Made by a program: the position numbers and the translations under genes
Assembly: GCA_030700315.1 (NCBI GenBank)
Contig: JAUYJO010000096.1
Coordinates: 1 to 64,000, forward strand
DNA length: 64,000 nt
DNA from: Gallionella sp.
GTDB lineage: Bacteria; Pseudomonadota; Gammaproteobacteria; Burkholderiales; Gallionellaceae
Direction of reading: 5' to 3'
Part shown: positions 1 through 7,307 of the stretch, piece after piece
Layout: every line of letters begins with the position of its first letter
Numbering within the stretch: the first letter of the stretch is position 1
The notes under the pieces: model-generated
Told to the model about the DNA's origin: nothing
Database searches by the model: none
Seen by the model: only the letters and a program-made list of their open reading frames with translations

Positions 1-2
1 AA

Positions 3-110
3 AATGTATTGCGATTGGCTGTGACTCGCCGACGACGGCAATGGTTCGAGGGGCTTTGGGCTCAAGCCGCAATCGATCCCGGCCTGCATCGGTTCGGGCA
101 TGAATGAGGG
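3..110 (+). CDS. possible 3' end of an unidentified CDS
   Basis: One forward frame is open from the window edge to a TGA at 108-110 and reads as a basic, tryptophan-containing tail (RRRRQWFEGLWAQA). The other forward frame without an early stop gives a serine/arginine-rich sequence that looks less protein-like. No family can be named from about 35 residues. It would end just before the terminator of the tRNA-Val remnant on the other strand. Low confidence, because no start is visible. Confidence 0.22.
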
Positions 111-523
111 ATGATTATTTCTAATGGACAATCTGGGATTATAACGAGTGAAAATAAAAACGCCCCGAAAGGGGCATTTTTATTTGCTTTGAAGCATATT
201 TCGTGGCGGGTGCTGACGGGATCGAACCGCCGACATTCGCCTTGTAAGGGGGCGAAAAGGGATAAGCTATGCAGCACACGCAAAATCTCGACCTGCGAAG
301 GCTTGCCGGTGAGGTGGTACACGATGACGTAGTGGGGATGCACCACGCATTCAGGGATGCCTTCCATTCGCCCAGTGCGTCCCAATTTCGGGTTTCCATC
401 CAGTAGCGCAGCTTTTTCAATTAGCAAGTCCACCAGATCGACGGCTGCCACCGGGTTATCGCTGACAATGTGTTTGGCAATGGCCTTGCGGTCGGCCACG
501 GCGGACTGTTTCCAGGTCGGCAT
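62..523 (-). CDS. ParE/RelE-family toxin with C-terminus fused through tRNA-Val remnant
   Basis: The first roughly 87 residues have the ParE/RelE plasmid-stabilisation fold signature: an N-terminal helix with DNPVAAVDLV, then GRTGRMEGIPECVVHPHY, YVIVYHLTG and the last strand VEILRVLH. Known family members usually end within about ten residues of RVLH. Here the frame continues for over 60 residues through the minus strand of the tRNA-Val 3' half and its terminator. The tail is therefore junk created by the element junction near base 255. The ATG at 521-523 overlaps the stop of the upstream antitoxin gene by one base, so the two are translationally coupled. The toxin fold itself may still be complete, but the native C-terminal residues are missing. 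Confidence 0.7.
   Translation of the reverse strand: MPTWKQSAVADRKAIAKHIVSDNPVAAVDLVDLLIEKAALLDGNPKLGRTGRMEGIPECVVHPHYVIVYHLTGKPSQVEILRVLHSLSLFAPLQGECRRFDPVSTRHEICFKANKNAPFGAFLFSLVIIPDCPLEIIIPHSCPNRCRPGSIAA
156..181 (-). terminator. rho-independent terminator of the tRNA-Val remnant
   Basis: On the minus strand a GCCCC stem, TTTC loop and GGGGC stem are followed by GTTTTTATTTT. It lies about 25 bases downstream of the CCA end of the tRNA-Val fragment, where a tRNA terminator is expected. The fragment therefore appears to be in its original chromosomal place, and it is the 5' side of the tRNA that has been replaced. Confidence 0.7.
204..250 (-). pseudogene. 3' half of tRNA-Val(TAC), displaced attachment-site remnant
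   Basis: Read on the minus strand, the sequence has the anticodon loop CTTACAA (anticodon TAC, Val), the 3' anticodon stem GGCGA, a T-arm with stem GGCGG/CCGTC around loop TTCGATC, the acceptor strand AGCACCC, discriminator G and encoded CCA. Upstream of the anticodon loop the match stops: D-arm and 5' acceptor strand are missing and toxin-gene sequence begins. Integrases that use tRNA 3' ends leave exactly such a displaced 3' half at one element boundary, while the intact tRNA is rebuilt at the other. No intact copy lies in this window. Confidence 0.75.
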
Positions 524-987
524 TAGCTGCTCTTACTCTTACTGGCAAATTTCAGTAATTTGGCTCGTTCTGCAGCCCACTCGGCTTTTACTTGCTCATG
601 TGGGATGCTTGGGCGTGGATCGTCCAGCGCCTCCTGTACCTGGGCGCGAAACCACTTGTCGTAATCGGCGGATTTATGTGCGTGCCTCATGCGCTCGGCG
701 GCATCGGGGCGGGTAATATGCGCCTTGAGCGCGGCAGGATCGAAGTTGGCCGCATTTACCCGGTACTCGGCAATTCCGATTTCTTTGAGATAACCAACCA
801 ATGTCTCGAATTTTTTGAAGATGCGGACTGCGCCGCGCTGTGCGGCCAAGGCGCGCTCGGACATGCCGTATTTGATCATCACACCCCAACCTCCGGGCTG
901 CCCAATCACATCGGCACCACAAACGACACCGGCCTCGACTAGATGGGTAAGGGTGCTGTGGTCTATCGTGTCGCGAGTCACTGCCAT
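523..987 (-). CDS. probable antitoxin of the ParE-type locus (stability determinant)
   Basis: A 154-residue soluble protein encoded directly upstream of the ParE-like toxin, with stop and toxin start overlapping. The C-terminal part (FRAQVQEALDDPRPSIP, then EVKAEW-type helix ending in lysines and serines) resembles RelB/ParD-like stability determinants, in which this segment wraps the toxin. The N-terminal 95 residues are not a short ribbon-helix-helix. They form a longer domain (GWGVMIKYGMSERALAAQRG) that I do not recognise beyond similar uncharacterised antitoxins. The antitoxin function is inferred from gene order and the C-terminal motif. Confidence 0.6.
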   Translation of the reverse strand: MAVTRDTIDHSTLTHLVEAGVVCGADVIGQPGGWGVMIKYGMSERALAAQRGAVRIFKKFETLVGYLKEIGIAEYRVNAANFDPAALKAHITRPDAAERMRHAHKSADYDKWFRAQVQEALDDPRPSIPHEQVKAEWAAERAKLLKFASKSKSS

Positions 988-1162
988 TTGCCATGCTCCT
1001 GCGTGTTATTTAGTTAACGATAGAGTCATCAATTACTAATAAAATGACAAACGGCATTTATTTTGCATGGCAATTCGCGCCCGCTGCGGGCGGGTAGTCG
1101 GTTACCTGCTTGACAGACTGCTCTGGCTAGACCAGACCAACGCAGTTTTTAGGAGAATCGCT

Positions 1163-1411
1163 ATGCCATCCGTTAATGTGCTGCAAGCCAAATCCTCGCT
1201 GTCCCGCCTGGTGGAAGCCATCGAACAAGGGCAGGAACGCGAGATCGTCATTGCTCGCAACGGTCGCCCGGCTGCCAAGCTCGTGCCCATGGACACCGTG
1301 CCGACCGGGAAGCGCATCGGCGTCGCCAAGGGCAAATTCAAGATGCCGGACAGCATCGACGCGCACAACGACGAAGTGGCGCGTCTGTTTCTGGGCGGTA
1401 ATCAATCTTGA
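1163..1411 (+). CDS. Phd/YefM-type antitoxin
   Basis: The start is the ATG at 1163, preceded by AGGAG at 1151-1155. An upstream in-frame extension to 1067 lacks a ribosome binding site and is not family-like. The 82-residue product starts MPSVNVLQAKSSLSRLV and has VIARNGRPAAKLVPM, the Phd/YefM DNA-binding signature, followed by a C-terminal toxin-binding tail. Its partner should be the PIN gene beginning at 1408 in the overlapping register, but only about ten codons of that survive. This is therefore an orphaned antitoxin. Confidence 0.8.
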   Translation: MPSVNVLQAKSSLSRLVEAIEQGQEREIVIARNGRPAAKLVPMDTVPTGKRIGVAKGKFKMPDSIDAHNDEVARLFLGGNQS

Positions 1412-1438
1412 ACCTTCTACTCGATACGCACGTCGCCC
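1408..1438 (+). pseudogene. PIN-domain toxin, first ten codons only
   Basis: A TTG start overlaps the antitoxin stop. The first codons read LNLLLDTHVA, the conserved first acidic strand of PIN (VapC-type) ribonucleases of the Phd-associated group. At about 1438 the sequence switches abruptly to the 3' part of a transposase gene. The toxin has been deleted from its first catalytic aspartate onward and cannot be functional. Confidence 0.65.
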
Positions 1439-1736
1439 TACCCTCCCTATCACAGCAAATACAACGGGATCGAGCGTTATTGGGCCGGGCTGGAGAATTC
1501 GTGGAACGGGTATCTGCTGAGCACTGTGGAACAGTATTAAATCGGGCCGGAAATTTTTTCTGGAAGGGAATGCGCACCGTGGCGCGACTGCTGACTCGCC
1601 ATACGAGAAAGGTATAAAGGTTTGTGGCAACGAAAAAGCAGAACTTGATCAGCGGCTGCAACGTTCCCCTATTTTACACTGGTGGGATATAACAATACTT
1701 CCTAAAACGGTATGTTTGTAATTTCCGTCTCCCTTA
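1439..1736 (+). mobile_element. 3' remnant of an ISAzo13-like DDE transposase with its right terminal repeat
   Basis: One frame reads YPPYHSKYNGIERYWAGLE, a typical end of the catalytic core of ISAzo13-type DDE transposases (HSKYNPIER is the usual form), and stops at 1538. A second frame gives FFWKGMRTVARLL and a third PYEKGIKV, then DQRLQRSPILHWWDI up to a TAA in the terminal repeat. At least two frameshifts and the missing N-terminal two thirds make it dead. The right end, 1704-1736, carries a terminal sequence (TTTCCGTCTCCCTTA at its tip) that recurs at the ends of the two miniature elements at 6955-7125 and 35514-35615. Confidence 0.65.
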
Positions 1737-2103
1737 GAACTGCAACCATCTCGATTCTAGGGGCTACCGAGCGCACGATTTTTTGAATTCCATGCCCAGG
1801 ATTCGCTAGTCGCTGCGATGTGACTAACCCCATACTTTCCAGCAAACAAACATCCTTCGAGATTGCCGAGCGGTTGCGATGCAGGCTGCTCGACAATTCA
1901 CTGATCGTTCTTGGCTCACGGATTACTTCTGCCATCAGACGACGACGCGCCGACGACAAAACATTGAACATGCGCTGGGGATCTTCAAACGAGAGAGTGG
2001 TTGTGCCTTCAAACTTGCCACCTTGATCGGCGCGGCGCGCAGCACTGCGAGCGCGTTCAAAAAATTCTGCGACATCTCCAGTGCGAACTATTTGCTTGGT
2101 CAT
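1702..2103 (-). CDS. TumA-like HTH antitoxin (MarR-like DNA-binding family)
   Basis: A 133-residue protein with a winged-helix region (SSARRRLMAEVIREP, ISELSSSLHRNRSAISKDV, LLESMGLV) of the HVO_A0114/MarR-like kind found as antitoxin beside TumE toxins. Its start ATG overlaps the stop of the upstream toxin gene (ATGA), so it is the second gene of a toxin-first operon. The last ten residues (RETEITNIPF) and the stop codon are encoded by the terminal repeat of the neighbouring transposase remnant. The native C-terminus has thus been replaced by IS sequence. DNA binding is expected to autoregulate the pair. Confidence 0.7.
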   Translation of the reverse strand: MTKQIVRTGDVAEFFERARSAARRADQGGKFEGTTTLSFEDPQRMFNVLSSARRRLMAEVIREPRTISELSSSLHRNRSAISKDVCLLESMGLVTSQRLANPGHGIQKIVRSVAPRIEMVAVLRETEITNIPF

Positions 2104-2432
2104 TTTTTCAACCCCCTTTGCTTGCTAATTATTTCCTGCCACTCACCCTGGAACCGCTCTAGCGTCTCCTCGTAGCCAACATACTCAACCGCTTCCACTA
2201 CACCCATGTAGTGCCGATGGTGGTGGTCGTGCGCATTATCGAAACCCAGAACCCGCCCATTGTCGCCCCGATATATTGCATGGTTGATATAAGCAAGGTT
2301 GTACTTGGTTACCACTGTTTTGCCTTTATCTCTATAGCCCCATATTTCGTAACTGAGCAAGCCGCCTCCAGATTTCTGTCTAAGCTCGAAGCGTTCTTGC
2401 TCCAATAGAATTTCTTTTTTTGGCTTCGGCAT
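2100..2432 (-). CDS. TumE-like toxin (DUF6516 family)
   Basis: From the ATG at 2430-2432, with GGAGAGG just upstream, the product is 110 residues and starts MPKPKKEILLEQERFEL. It has the compact beta-rich pattern of TumE/DUF6516 proteins: a YEIWGYRDKGKTVVTKYNLAYIN strand series, then LGFDNAHDHHHRHYMG, a histidine-rich segment typical of the family, and an EETLERFQGEW helix. An earlier ATG at 2462 would add ten residues and has no better binding site. The gene overlaps its partner antitoxin. RNase-type toxicity is inferred only from the family. Confidence 0.65.
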   Translation of the reverse strand: MPKPKKEILLEQERFELRQKSGGGLLSYEIWGYRDKGKTVVTKYNLAYINHAIYRGDNGRVLGFDNAHDHHHRHYMGVVEAVEYVGYEETLERFQGEWQEIISKQRGLKK

Positions 2433-2504
2433 ACCCTCTCCAGATGTGCATAATAATATCACATCTGCTAAATATGGAGATTACAAAACATGTGCCTGAA
2501 ATCA

Positions 2505-2571
2505 TCAAGCGCGCGTTGGCCGGTTTATCTTTTCCAGCAAGTGCTCATGTTTGAGGTGTGAGTAACGCTTG
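2505..2571 (-). pseudogene. C-terminal stub of a tyrosine integrase
   Basis: The minus-strand frame ends KRYSHLKHEHLLEKI and a few basic residues before a TGA. RYSHL followed by a charged helix is the usual C-terminus of phage and island tyrosine recombinases and contains the catalytic tyrosine. The rest of the gene is missing: at about 2571 it joins an IS21 fragment. With the tRNA-Val half at 204-250 this supports a once-mobile island. Confidence 0.5.
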
Positions 2572-2840
2572 ATGGCCAAGGTGCTGGCGGTCGTGCCCAA
2601 GCACGGTCTGGAGGCTGTTCTCGTTGCTGTAGAGCTGGTGCTGGAGTCCGGCAACTTCAGCGTCGAGCATATCGAGAATGTGCTGAATCGGCTCAAGCCA
2701 TCGCCGCCGCCAGTGCAGGTGGAAACACACCTTGAAGTGAATGAGGCACCGATTGCCGACACGGTTCGCTACGATGGCTTGCGTATGGAGGTGCATCATG
2801 CGTGATGTCGCCGCCGAACTCAAAAGCTTGCGCCTGGCTC
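2571..2840 (+). mobile_element. IS21-family remnant: istA 3' end and istB 5' end
   Basis: The frame to 2805 reads MAKVLAVVPKHGLEAVL, then VAVELVLESG and a C-terminal YDGLRMEVHHA. This is the usual C-terminal region of IS21 IstA transposases. An overlapping ATG at 2798 then reads MRDVAAELKSLRL, the start of the IstB ATPase, and the similarity stops after about 13 residues. Such istA-istB overlap is normal in IS21. Both genes are truncated, so the element is inactive. Confidence 0.7.
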
Positions 2841-3163
2841 CGGCATTCTTCGCTCGGGCGCGTATCTGGTCGTCGTTCAATGCAACGTCAAGACACTAGT
2901 GTCAGGTTAAAAATCAAACAGAATCATTTGGTTATTGGGTGGCGGCACAATGGTTCCGGTGGTATCAGGCTGCAAGGCGCATGAAATATGGGTTTTCTCG
3001 AAAACCGAGACCGACAATATCGGAAACTATCCGTTAATCTATAGCGTCAGTTGCGATTTATGCTTTTACTCTACTTCGATTTTGATGAGATTGCCCTGCC
3101 CGTCACCGAGCTTAAGTTCAGTGCCATTGGGTTCAGCCCGATTATCGGGCAGGCATTTCAGGT
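2841..3163. other. gene-free stretch between island remnants and radC
   Basis: No convincing complete gene. A 12-base perfect palindrome (GACACTAGTGTC) lies at 2891-2902. A forward frame from 2906 to 3037 has protein-like composition (QWFRWYQAARRMKYGF) but no start codon or binding site, and may be a fragment of a lost gene. On the minus strand, 3066-3163 holds an open tail beyond the radC stop that I cannot assign. Confidence 0.4.
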
Positions 3164-3838
3164 CTATAGCAGCCCCTTTTCCGCAAACGACAGGGTTTGC
3201 CCGCCCGCCACCACGAAATGATCGAGCACGCGCACATCCACCAAGCCGAGAGCCTGCTTCAGAGCGGTGGTCAGAAGCTGGTCGGCCTGGCTGGGTTCGG
3301 TGACGCCGGAAGGATGGTTGTGGGCGAGAATGAGGGCGGCGGCGTTGTGCGCGAGGGCGCGCTTGACCACTTCGCGCGGATAGACGCTGGTTTGGCTCAA
3401 GGTGCCGTGAAACAACTCTTCCGAGGCGATCACGCGATGCTGGGTGTCGAGAAACAGCGCCAGAAAAACCTCCTGTTGCCGCCCGCCCAGCAACAGCCGC
3501 AAATAGTCGCGCACCGCGTGCGGCGAGTTGAGCGCGTCGCCGCGCTGCATTTCTTCCTGCAACGCGCGCCGCGACATTTCCAGCACGGCTTGCAATTGCA
3601 CGTATTTCGCCTGGCCCATGCCGTGTGTTTCGCAAAAGTCGATTTCGCTGGCGGCAAACATTTTCGTGAGGCTGCCAAAGCGGAGGAGCAAGTCGCGCGC
3701 CAGATCCACCGCGCTCTTGCCGGTTACGCCAGTGCGCAAAAAGATTGCCAGCACCTCGGCATCGGATAATGAGGCCGCGCCTTTCTGCAACAACTTCTCG
3801 CGCGGCCGTTCCAGCTCCGGCCAGTCGGTAATCGCCAT
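3164..3838 (-). CDS. radC: RadC family JAB/MPN-domain protein
   Basis: Starting at the ATG 3836-3838, the product is 224 residues, the usual RadC length. The N-terminal helix-hairpin-helix region ([22 protein letters not shown]) precedes the MPN/JAB domain with its metal motif AHNHPSG, then EPSQAD about seven residues on, and the upstream glutamate in the ASEELFHG segment. The family was long called a DNA repair protein, but a direct repair role is doubtful. It is divergent from coaBC with about 50 bases between. An alternative start at 3856 would add six residues. Confidence 0.92.
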   Translation of the reverse strand: MAITDWPELERPREKLLQKGAASLSDAEVLAIFLRTGVTGKSAVDLARDLLLRFGSLTKMFAASEIDFCETHGMGQAKYVQLQAVLEMSRRALQEEMQRGDALNSPHAVRDYLRLLLGGRQQEVFLALFLDTQHRVIASEELFHGTLSQTSVYPREVVKRALAHNAAALILAHNHPSGVTEPSQADQLLTTALKQALGLVDVRVLDHFVVAGGQTLSFAEKGLL

Positions 3839-3888
3839 AACCGCCTCTCCGCCCATACGGGCCGTTTCTTGTTAAGATGCGCGGCATT

Positions 3889-5121
3889 ATGAAGCAAGAA
3901 CCCATCAAGCGTATCGTGCTCGGCATCACCGGCGGCATCGCGGCCTACAAGGCGGCGGAGTTGCTGCGCCTGCTGATGAAGCAGGGTGTGGAGGTGCAGG
4001 TCGCGATGACCGAGGCGGCGTGCCATTTCATTACGCCGACCACCATGCAGGCATTGTCCGGCAAGCCGGTGCTCACCACACAGTGGGATAACACCGCTAA
4101 CGGCATGGCGCATATCAGCCTGAGCCGCAGCGCCGATGCGATCGTGATCGCGCCAGCGACCGCCGATTTCATCGCCAAACTGGCGCATGGCCTGGCGGAC
4201 GATTTGCTGTCCTCAATGTGCCTGGCGCGTCTGTGCCCGTTGCTGGTCGCCCCGGCGATGAACCGCGAGATGTGGCAGAACGCCGCGACGCGGCGCAACA
4301 TCGCGCAACTGCTCGCCGACGGCGTGCGGGTGCTCGGCCCGGATTGCGGCGTGCAAGCCTGCGGCGAGGAGGGCATGGGGCGGATGCGGGAGGCGGAGGA
4401 TTTGGCGCGGGATGTGCTGGCATTGCTGCGCAATGCTCCCCTCTCCCCTACCCCTCTCCCCGCAAGCGGGGCGAGGGAATTAAATAATGTGAAGATTCTG
4501 ATCACCGCCGGGCCGACCTACGAGGCGATCGATGCGGTGCGCGGCATCACCAACCGCAGTTCCGGCAAAATGGGCTATGCCATCGCGCAGGCCGCGCTGG
4601 AGCAGGGTGCAGAAGTCACGCTGGTGTCCGGCCCGACCGCGCTTGCCAAACCACAGGGCGCGCAAGGCGTGGATGTGACAAGCGCCGCGCAGATGTTCGA
4701 GGCGGTGAAGCAGCGCGCCGACGATTGCGACATTTTCATCGGCGTGGCGGCGGTGGCGGATTACCGCGTCGCGCAACCGAGCGAGCAGAAAATCAAGAAA
4801 AGCGCTGCCCCGCTCACGCTGGAACTGGTGCCCAACCCGGATATCCTGGCGTATGTCGCCGCGTTGCCTGACCCGCCGTTCTGCGTGGGCTTTGCCGCCG
4901 AGAGCGAGAATCTCGCGAAGTACGCCGAGCAAAAACGTTGCGTGAAGAATGTGCCGCTGCTGGTGGGCAATCTCGCGCAACAGGCCATCGGCAGCGACGA
5001 AAACGAACTGGTTCTGTTCGACGACAGCGGCAGCCACGTCTTGCCGCGCGCCGACAAGCTGACTTTGGCAAGACTATTGATGCAACACATTAAGCAACGC
5101 TATGAAGGAGCAAGCCAATGA
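3889..5121 (+). CDS. coaBC: bifunctional phosphopantothenoylcysteine decarboxylase / phosphopantothenate-cysteine ligase
   Basis: CoaBC adds cysteine to 4'-phosphopantothenate and decarboxylates the product, two steps of coenzyme A synthesis. The N-terminal flavoprotein CoaC domain shows [15 protein letters not shown], the catalytic histidine in GMAHISLS (about residue 74) and the [10 protein letters not shown] loop. The C-terminal CoaB domain starts [13 protein letters not shown], with NRSSGKMG and the KIKKS lysine region. The start at 3889 (MKQEPIKR) is preferred over 3877, since TTAAGAT before it resembles a -10 box. The linker at about residues 182-196 is encoded by a palindromic repeat (see 4432-4476). 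The stop overlaps the dut ATG, so the genes are coupled. Confidence 0.95.
   Translation: MKQEPIKRIVLGITGGIAAYKAAELLRLLMKQGVEVQVAMTEAACHFITPTTMQALSGKPVLTTQWDNTANGMAHISLSRSADAIVIAPATADFIAKLAHGLADDLLSSMCLARLCPLLVAPAMNREMWQNAATRRNIAQLLADGVRVLGPDCGVQACGEEGMGRMREAEDLARDVLALLRNAPLSPTPLPASGARELNNVKILITAGPTYEAIDAVRGITNRSSGKMGYAIAQAALEQGAEVTLVSGPTALAKPQGAQGVDVTSAAQMFEAVKQRADDCDIFIGVAAVADYRVAQPSEQKIKKSAAPLTLELVPNPDILAYVAALPDPPFCVGFAAESENLAKYAEQKRCVKNVPLLVGNLAQQAIGSDENELVLFDDSGSHVLPRADKLTLARLLMQHIKQRYEGASQ
4432..4476. repeat. G/C palindromic repeat inside the coaBC linker
   Basis: Pyrimidine-rich CTCTCCCCTACCCCTCTCC runs into the small hairpin CCCCGCAAGCGGGGC and ends GAGGGAA. The same CTCTCCCGCAAGCGGG core, in inverse orientation, occurs in the repeat copies at 56181-56480. 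Here its length keeps the coaBC frame open and it encodes the proline/serine-rich linker [15 protein letters not shown]. Confidence 0.7.
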
Positions 5122-5573
5122 AACACATTCCGGTTGATGTGAAAATTCTCGATCCCCGCCTGCATGAAAACATGCCGGGCTACGCGACCGCCGGTTCGGC
5201 GGGAATCGATTTGCGCGCGTGCATCGAGCACAATATGGTGATCCAGCCCAAGCAGTGCGAACTCATCCCCAGCGGTCTCGCCATTCACCTGAACGATCCG
5301 GGCTATGCCGCCATGATTCTGCCGCGTTCCGGCCTGGGGCATAAACACGGCATCGTGCTCGGCAACCTGGTCGGCCTGATCGATTCGGACTACCAGGGGC
5401 AAATCTTCGTTTCACTGTGGAACCGCAGCCAGATCCCCTTCACGCTGATGCCGATGGAACGCATGGCACAACTGGTGATCGTGCCGGTGATGCGGGCACA
5501 GTTCAATATCGTGGATGAATTCCCGTTGAGCGAACGCGGCAGCGGCGGGTTCGGCAGCACCGGCAAACATTAA
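5118..5573 (+). CDS. dut: dUTP diphosphatase
   Basis: Hydrolyses dUTP to dUMP and PPi, keeping uracil out of DNA and feeding thymidylate synthesis. The 151-residue product has all five trimeric dUTPase motifs in order: [27 protein letters not shown] with the catalytic aspartate, [10 protein letters not shown], and the C-terminal glycine-rich [12 protein letters not shown]. It is coupled to coaBC by an ATGA overlap, a common proteobacterial arrangement. Confidence 0.97.
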   Translation: MKHIPVDVKILDPRLHENMPGYATAGSAGIDLRACIEHNMVIQPKQCELIPSGLAIHLNDPGYAAMILPRSGLGHKHGIVLGNLVGLIDSDYQGQIFVSLWNRSQIPFTLMPMERMAQLVIVPVMRAQFNIVDEFPLSERGSGGFGSTGKH

Positions 5574-5772
5574 GCCCAGAAAAAAACCGTGATCCACCAA
5601 GCGCTATCGAGCAAAAGCAAACTGTTTTATAGAGAGAAGCCCGTTCGCCTTTCCGTCACATTTTGCGCTTTTGCAAGTATCGCCGCGCCGCTGCGGGTAA
5701 TTCGGTAAGATGGCGTCCGCGCGCCAAGTGCGGCGCACGCCACAATAGATTCCGATACTGAAAGGCCGTTCC

Positions 5773-6501
5773 ATGCTGGAAATGTTTGCTACCCCCCAAT
5801 TCTGGGTAGACGTGTTCAAGATCATCATGATCGACCTGCTGCTGAGCGGCGACAACGCGGTGGTGATTGCGCTGGCGTGCCGCAACCTGCCGCCCCACCA
5901 GCGCACGAAAGGCATCATGTTCGGTGTCGGAGGCGCGATCGGCTTGCGCATCGTGCTGACCTTTTTCGCCGTCAGCCTGCTCGCGCTGCCCTATCTGAAA
6001 CTGATCGGCGCGCTGCTGCTGCTGTGGATCGGCATCAAGCTGATCCTGCCCGAAGAGGAGCACAGCGCGGACAACATCAAGGCCGACACGCGCCTGTTCG
6101 GCGCGATCAAAACCATCATCATTGCGGATTTTGTGATGAGCCTGGATAACGTGCTGGGCGTGGCGGCGGCGGCCAAGGGCAACGTGTGGCTGCTGGTGTT
6201 CGGCCTGGTGATCAGCATTCCGATGATCGCGTGGAGCAGCCAGATGGTGCTGAAACTGATCGACCGCTATCCCTTTATCATCTATGCGGGCGGCGCGCTG
6301 CTCGGTTATGTCGCGGGCGAAATGCTGGTCACTGAGGCGCTGTTTGCGGCGCTGGTTGAATCACAACATTATTTACACTGGCTGGTTCCGGGATTCTGCG
6401 CATTGCTGGTGCTGGTTGTCGGCAGATGGCTGGCGCTGCGCAAGGCCGTTTCCATACCGGTGCTCGACCTGGTGGACGAGAAAGTAGACAATAAACCGTG
6501 A
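5773..6501 (+). CDS. TerC family integral membrane protein (YjbE-like)
   Basis: A 242-residue polytopic protein with about seven hydrophobic segments and the two conserved acidic repeats of TerC transporters, DLLLSGDNAVVIALA near residue 20 and DFVMSLDNVLGVAA near residue 122. Members are linked to Mn2+ export or metal homeostasis and to tellurite resistance; the substrate here is unknown. The 199 bases upstream were inspected for a yybP-ykoY riboswitch and none was seen. The usp gene follows after 10 bases, so they are likely co-transcribed. Confidence 0.88.
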   Translation: MLEMFATPQFWVDVFKIIMIDLLLSGDNAVVIALACRNLPPHQRTKGIMFGVGGAIGLRIVLTFFAVSLLALPYLKLIGALLLLWIGIKLILPEEEHSADNIKADTRLFGAIKTIIIADFVMSLDNVLGVAAAAKGNVWLLVFGLVISIPMIAWSSQMVLKLIDRYPFIIYAGGALLGYVAGEMLVTEALFAALVESQHYLHWLVPGFCALLVLVVGRWLALRKAVSIPVLDLVDEKVDNKP

Positions 6502-6511
6502 AGGGAAAATT

Positions 6512-6937
6512 ATGAAAATACTGATTCCGGTAGATGGCTCGGCCAATGCGCAACGCGCGGTTGACTACGCGATCAGGAATATCGCCACGTTAAAGGAGCA
6601 ACCGCAACTGTTGCTGCTGAACGTGCAGTGGAACGTGGCCAGCGGCAACGTCAAGCTGTTCATCAACCAGCAAACCATCGACGACTATTACCGCGAACAG
6701 GGCATGGCGGCGTTGCGCTCGGCGCGCGCGGCGCTGGATGCCGCCGCGTTGCCCTATCAATACCACATCAGCGTCGGCACGCCGGCGGAAGCGATCGTGC
6801 AATATGCCGGCGAACAGGGCGTCGACCAGATCGTGATGGGCAGGCAGGGGCAGGGCGGCTTGCAGGCATTGCTGCTGGGGTCGGTGGTGAACAAGGTGTT
6901 ACATCTGGCGAGCTGTCCGCTGGTGCTGGTCAAATAA
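6512..6937 (+). CDS. universal stress protein (UspA family)
   Basis: A 141-residue single Usp domain. It starts MKILIPVDGSANAQRAV and ends with the ATP-binding signature GRQGQGGLQALLLGSVVNKV followed by a CPLVLVK strand. The G-2x-G-9x-G(S) spacing suggests a nucleotide-binding subtype. It follows terC closely, with GAAGGGAAAAT before the ATG. The regulatory partner is not evident. Confidence 0.93.
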   Translation: MKILIPVDGSANAQRAVDYAIRNIATLKEQPQLLLLNVQWNVASGNVKLFINQQTIDDYYREQGMAALRSARAALDAAALPYQYHISVGTPAEAIVQYAGEQGVDQIVMGRQGQGGLQALLLGSVVNKVLHLASCPLVLVK

Positions 6938-6954
6938 AAAAGCAACTTATTCCA

Positions 6955-7125
6955 TTAGGGATGCAGAAATTGTAAAAGTACCTTTTATGAGCCCGGGTGG
7001 GTTTCGTAGGTCGGGATTCATCCCGACAGAGCGCCGCATAACCCAACCCCGTCGGGATGAATCCCGACCTACCTCATCGTGAGGTTCATGGCCAAACGGT
7101 ACATTTGTGATTTCCGTCTCCCTTA
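6955..7125. mobile_element. 171-bp miniature element (family A) with ISAzo13-like terminal repeats
   Basis: The left end (TTAGGGATGCAGAAATT, then GTACC) and the reverse complement of the right end (TAAGGGAGACGGAAATC, then GTACC) match at most positions. Inside lies a near-perfect inverted pair built on GTAGGTCGGGATTCATCCCGAC-type sequence, giving a large hairpin. The right terminus nearly equals the right end of the transposase remnant at 1704-1736. There is no coding capacity. It lies in the 370-base gap between usp and the kinase gene; 7126-7307 holds no other feature that I can name. Confidence 0.65.
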
Positions 7126-7307
7126 TTGATGAATTTTCAATAGAAACAGCAAGATCGCGGGAGTCGCCGGATGCGCCAGGATTGAGGGTGCGCGAGACGC
7201 TCACTACAGAAATACGCTATAAATCGAAAGGGTTGTGGAAAGTTATTGAGAATTACCTTAATATTTGCAACGTAATTTGCTAGGCGATTAGACATCGGGG
7301 AGTGGCA

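Noticed and set aside
3066..3938. 290-codon minus-strand frame overlapping radC
   Set aside because: It is an alternative frame across radC; the RadC frame has all family motifs.
5574..5772. yybP-ykoY manganese riboswitch before terC
   Set aside because: None of the conserved internal-loop words of that riboswitch could be found.
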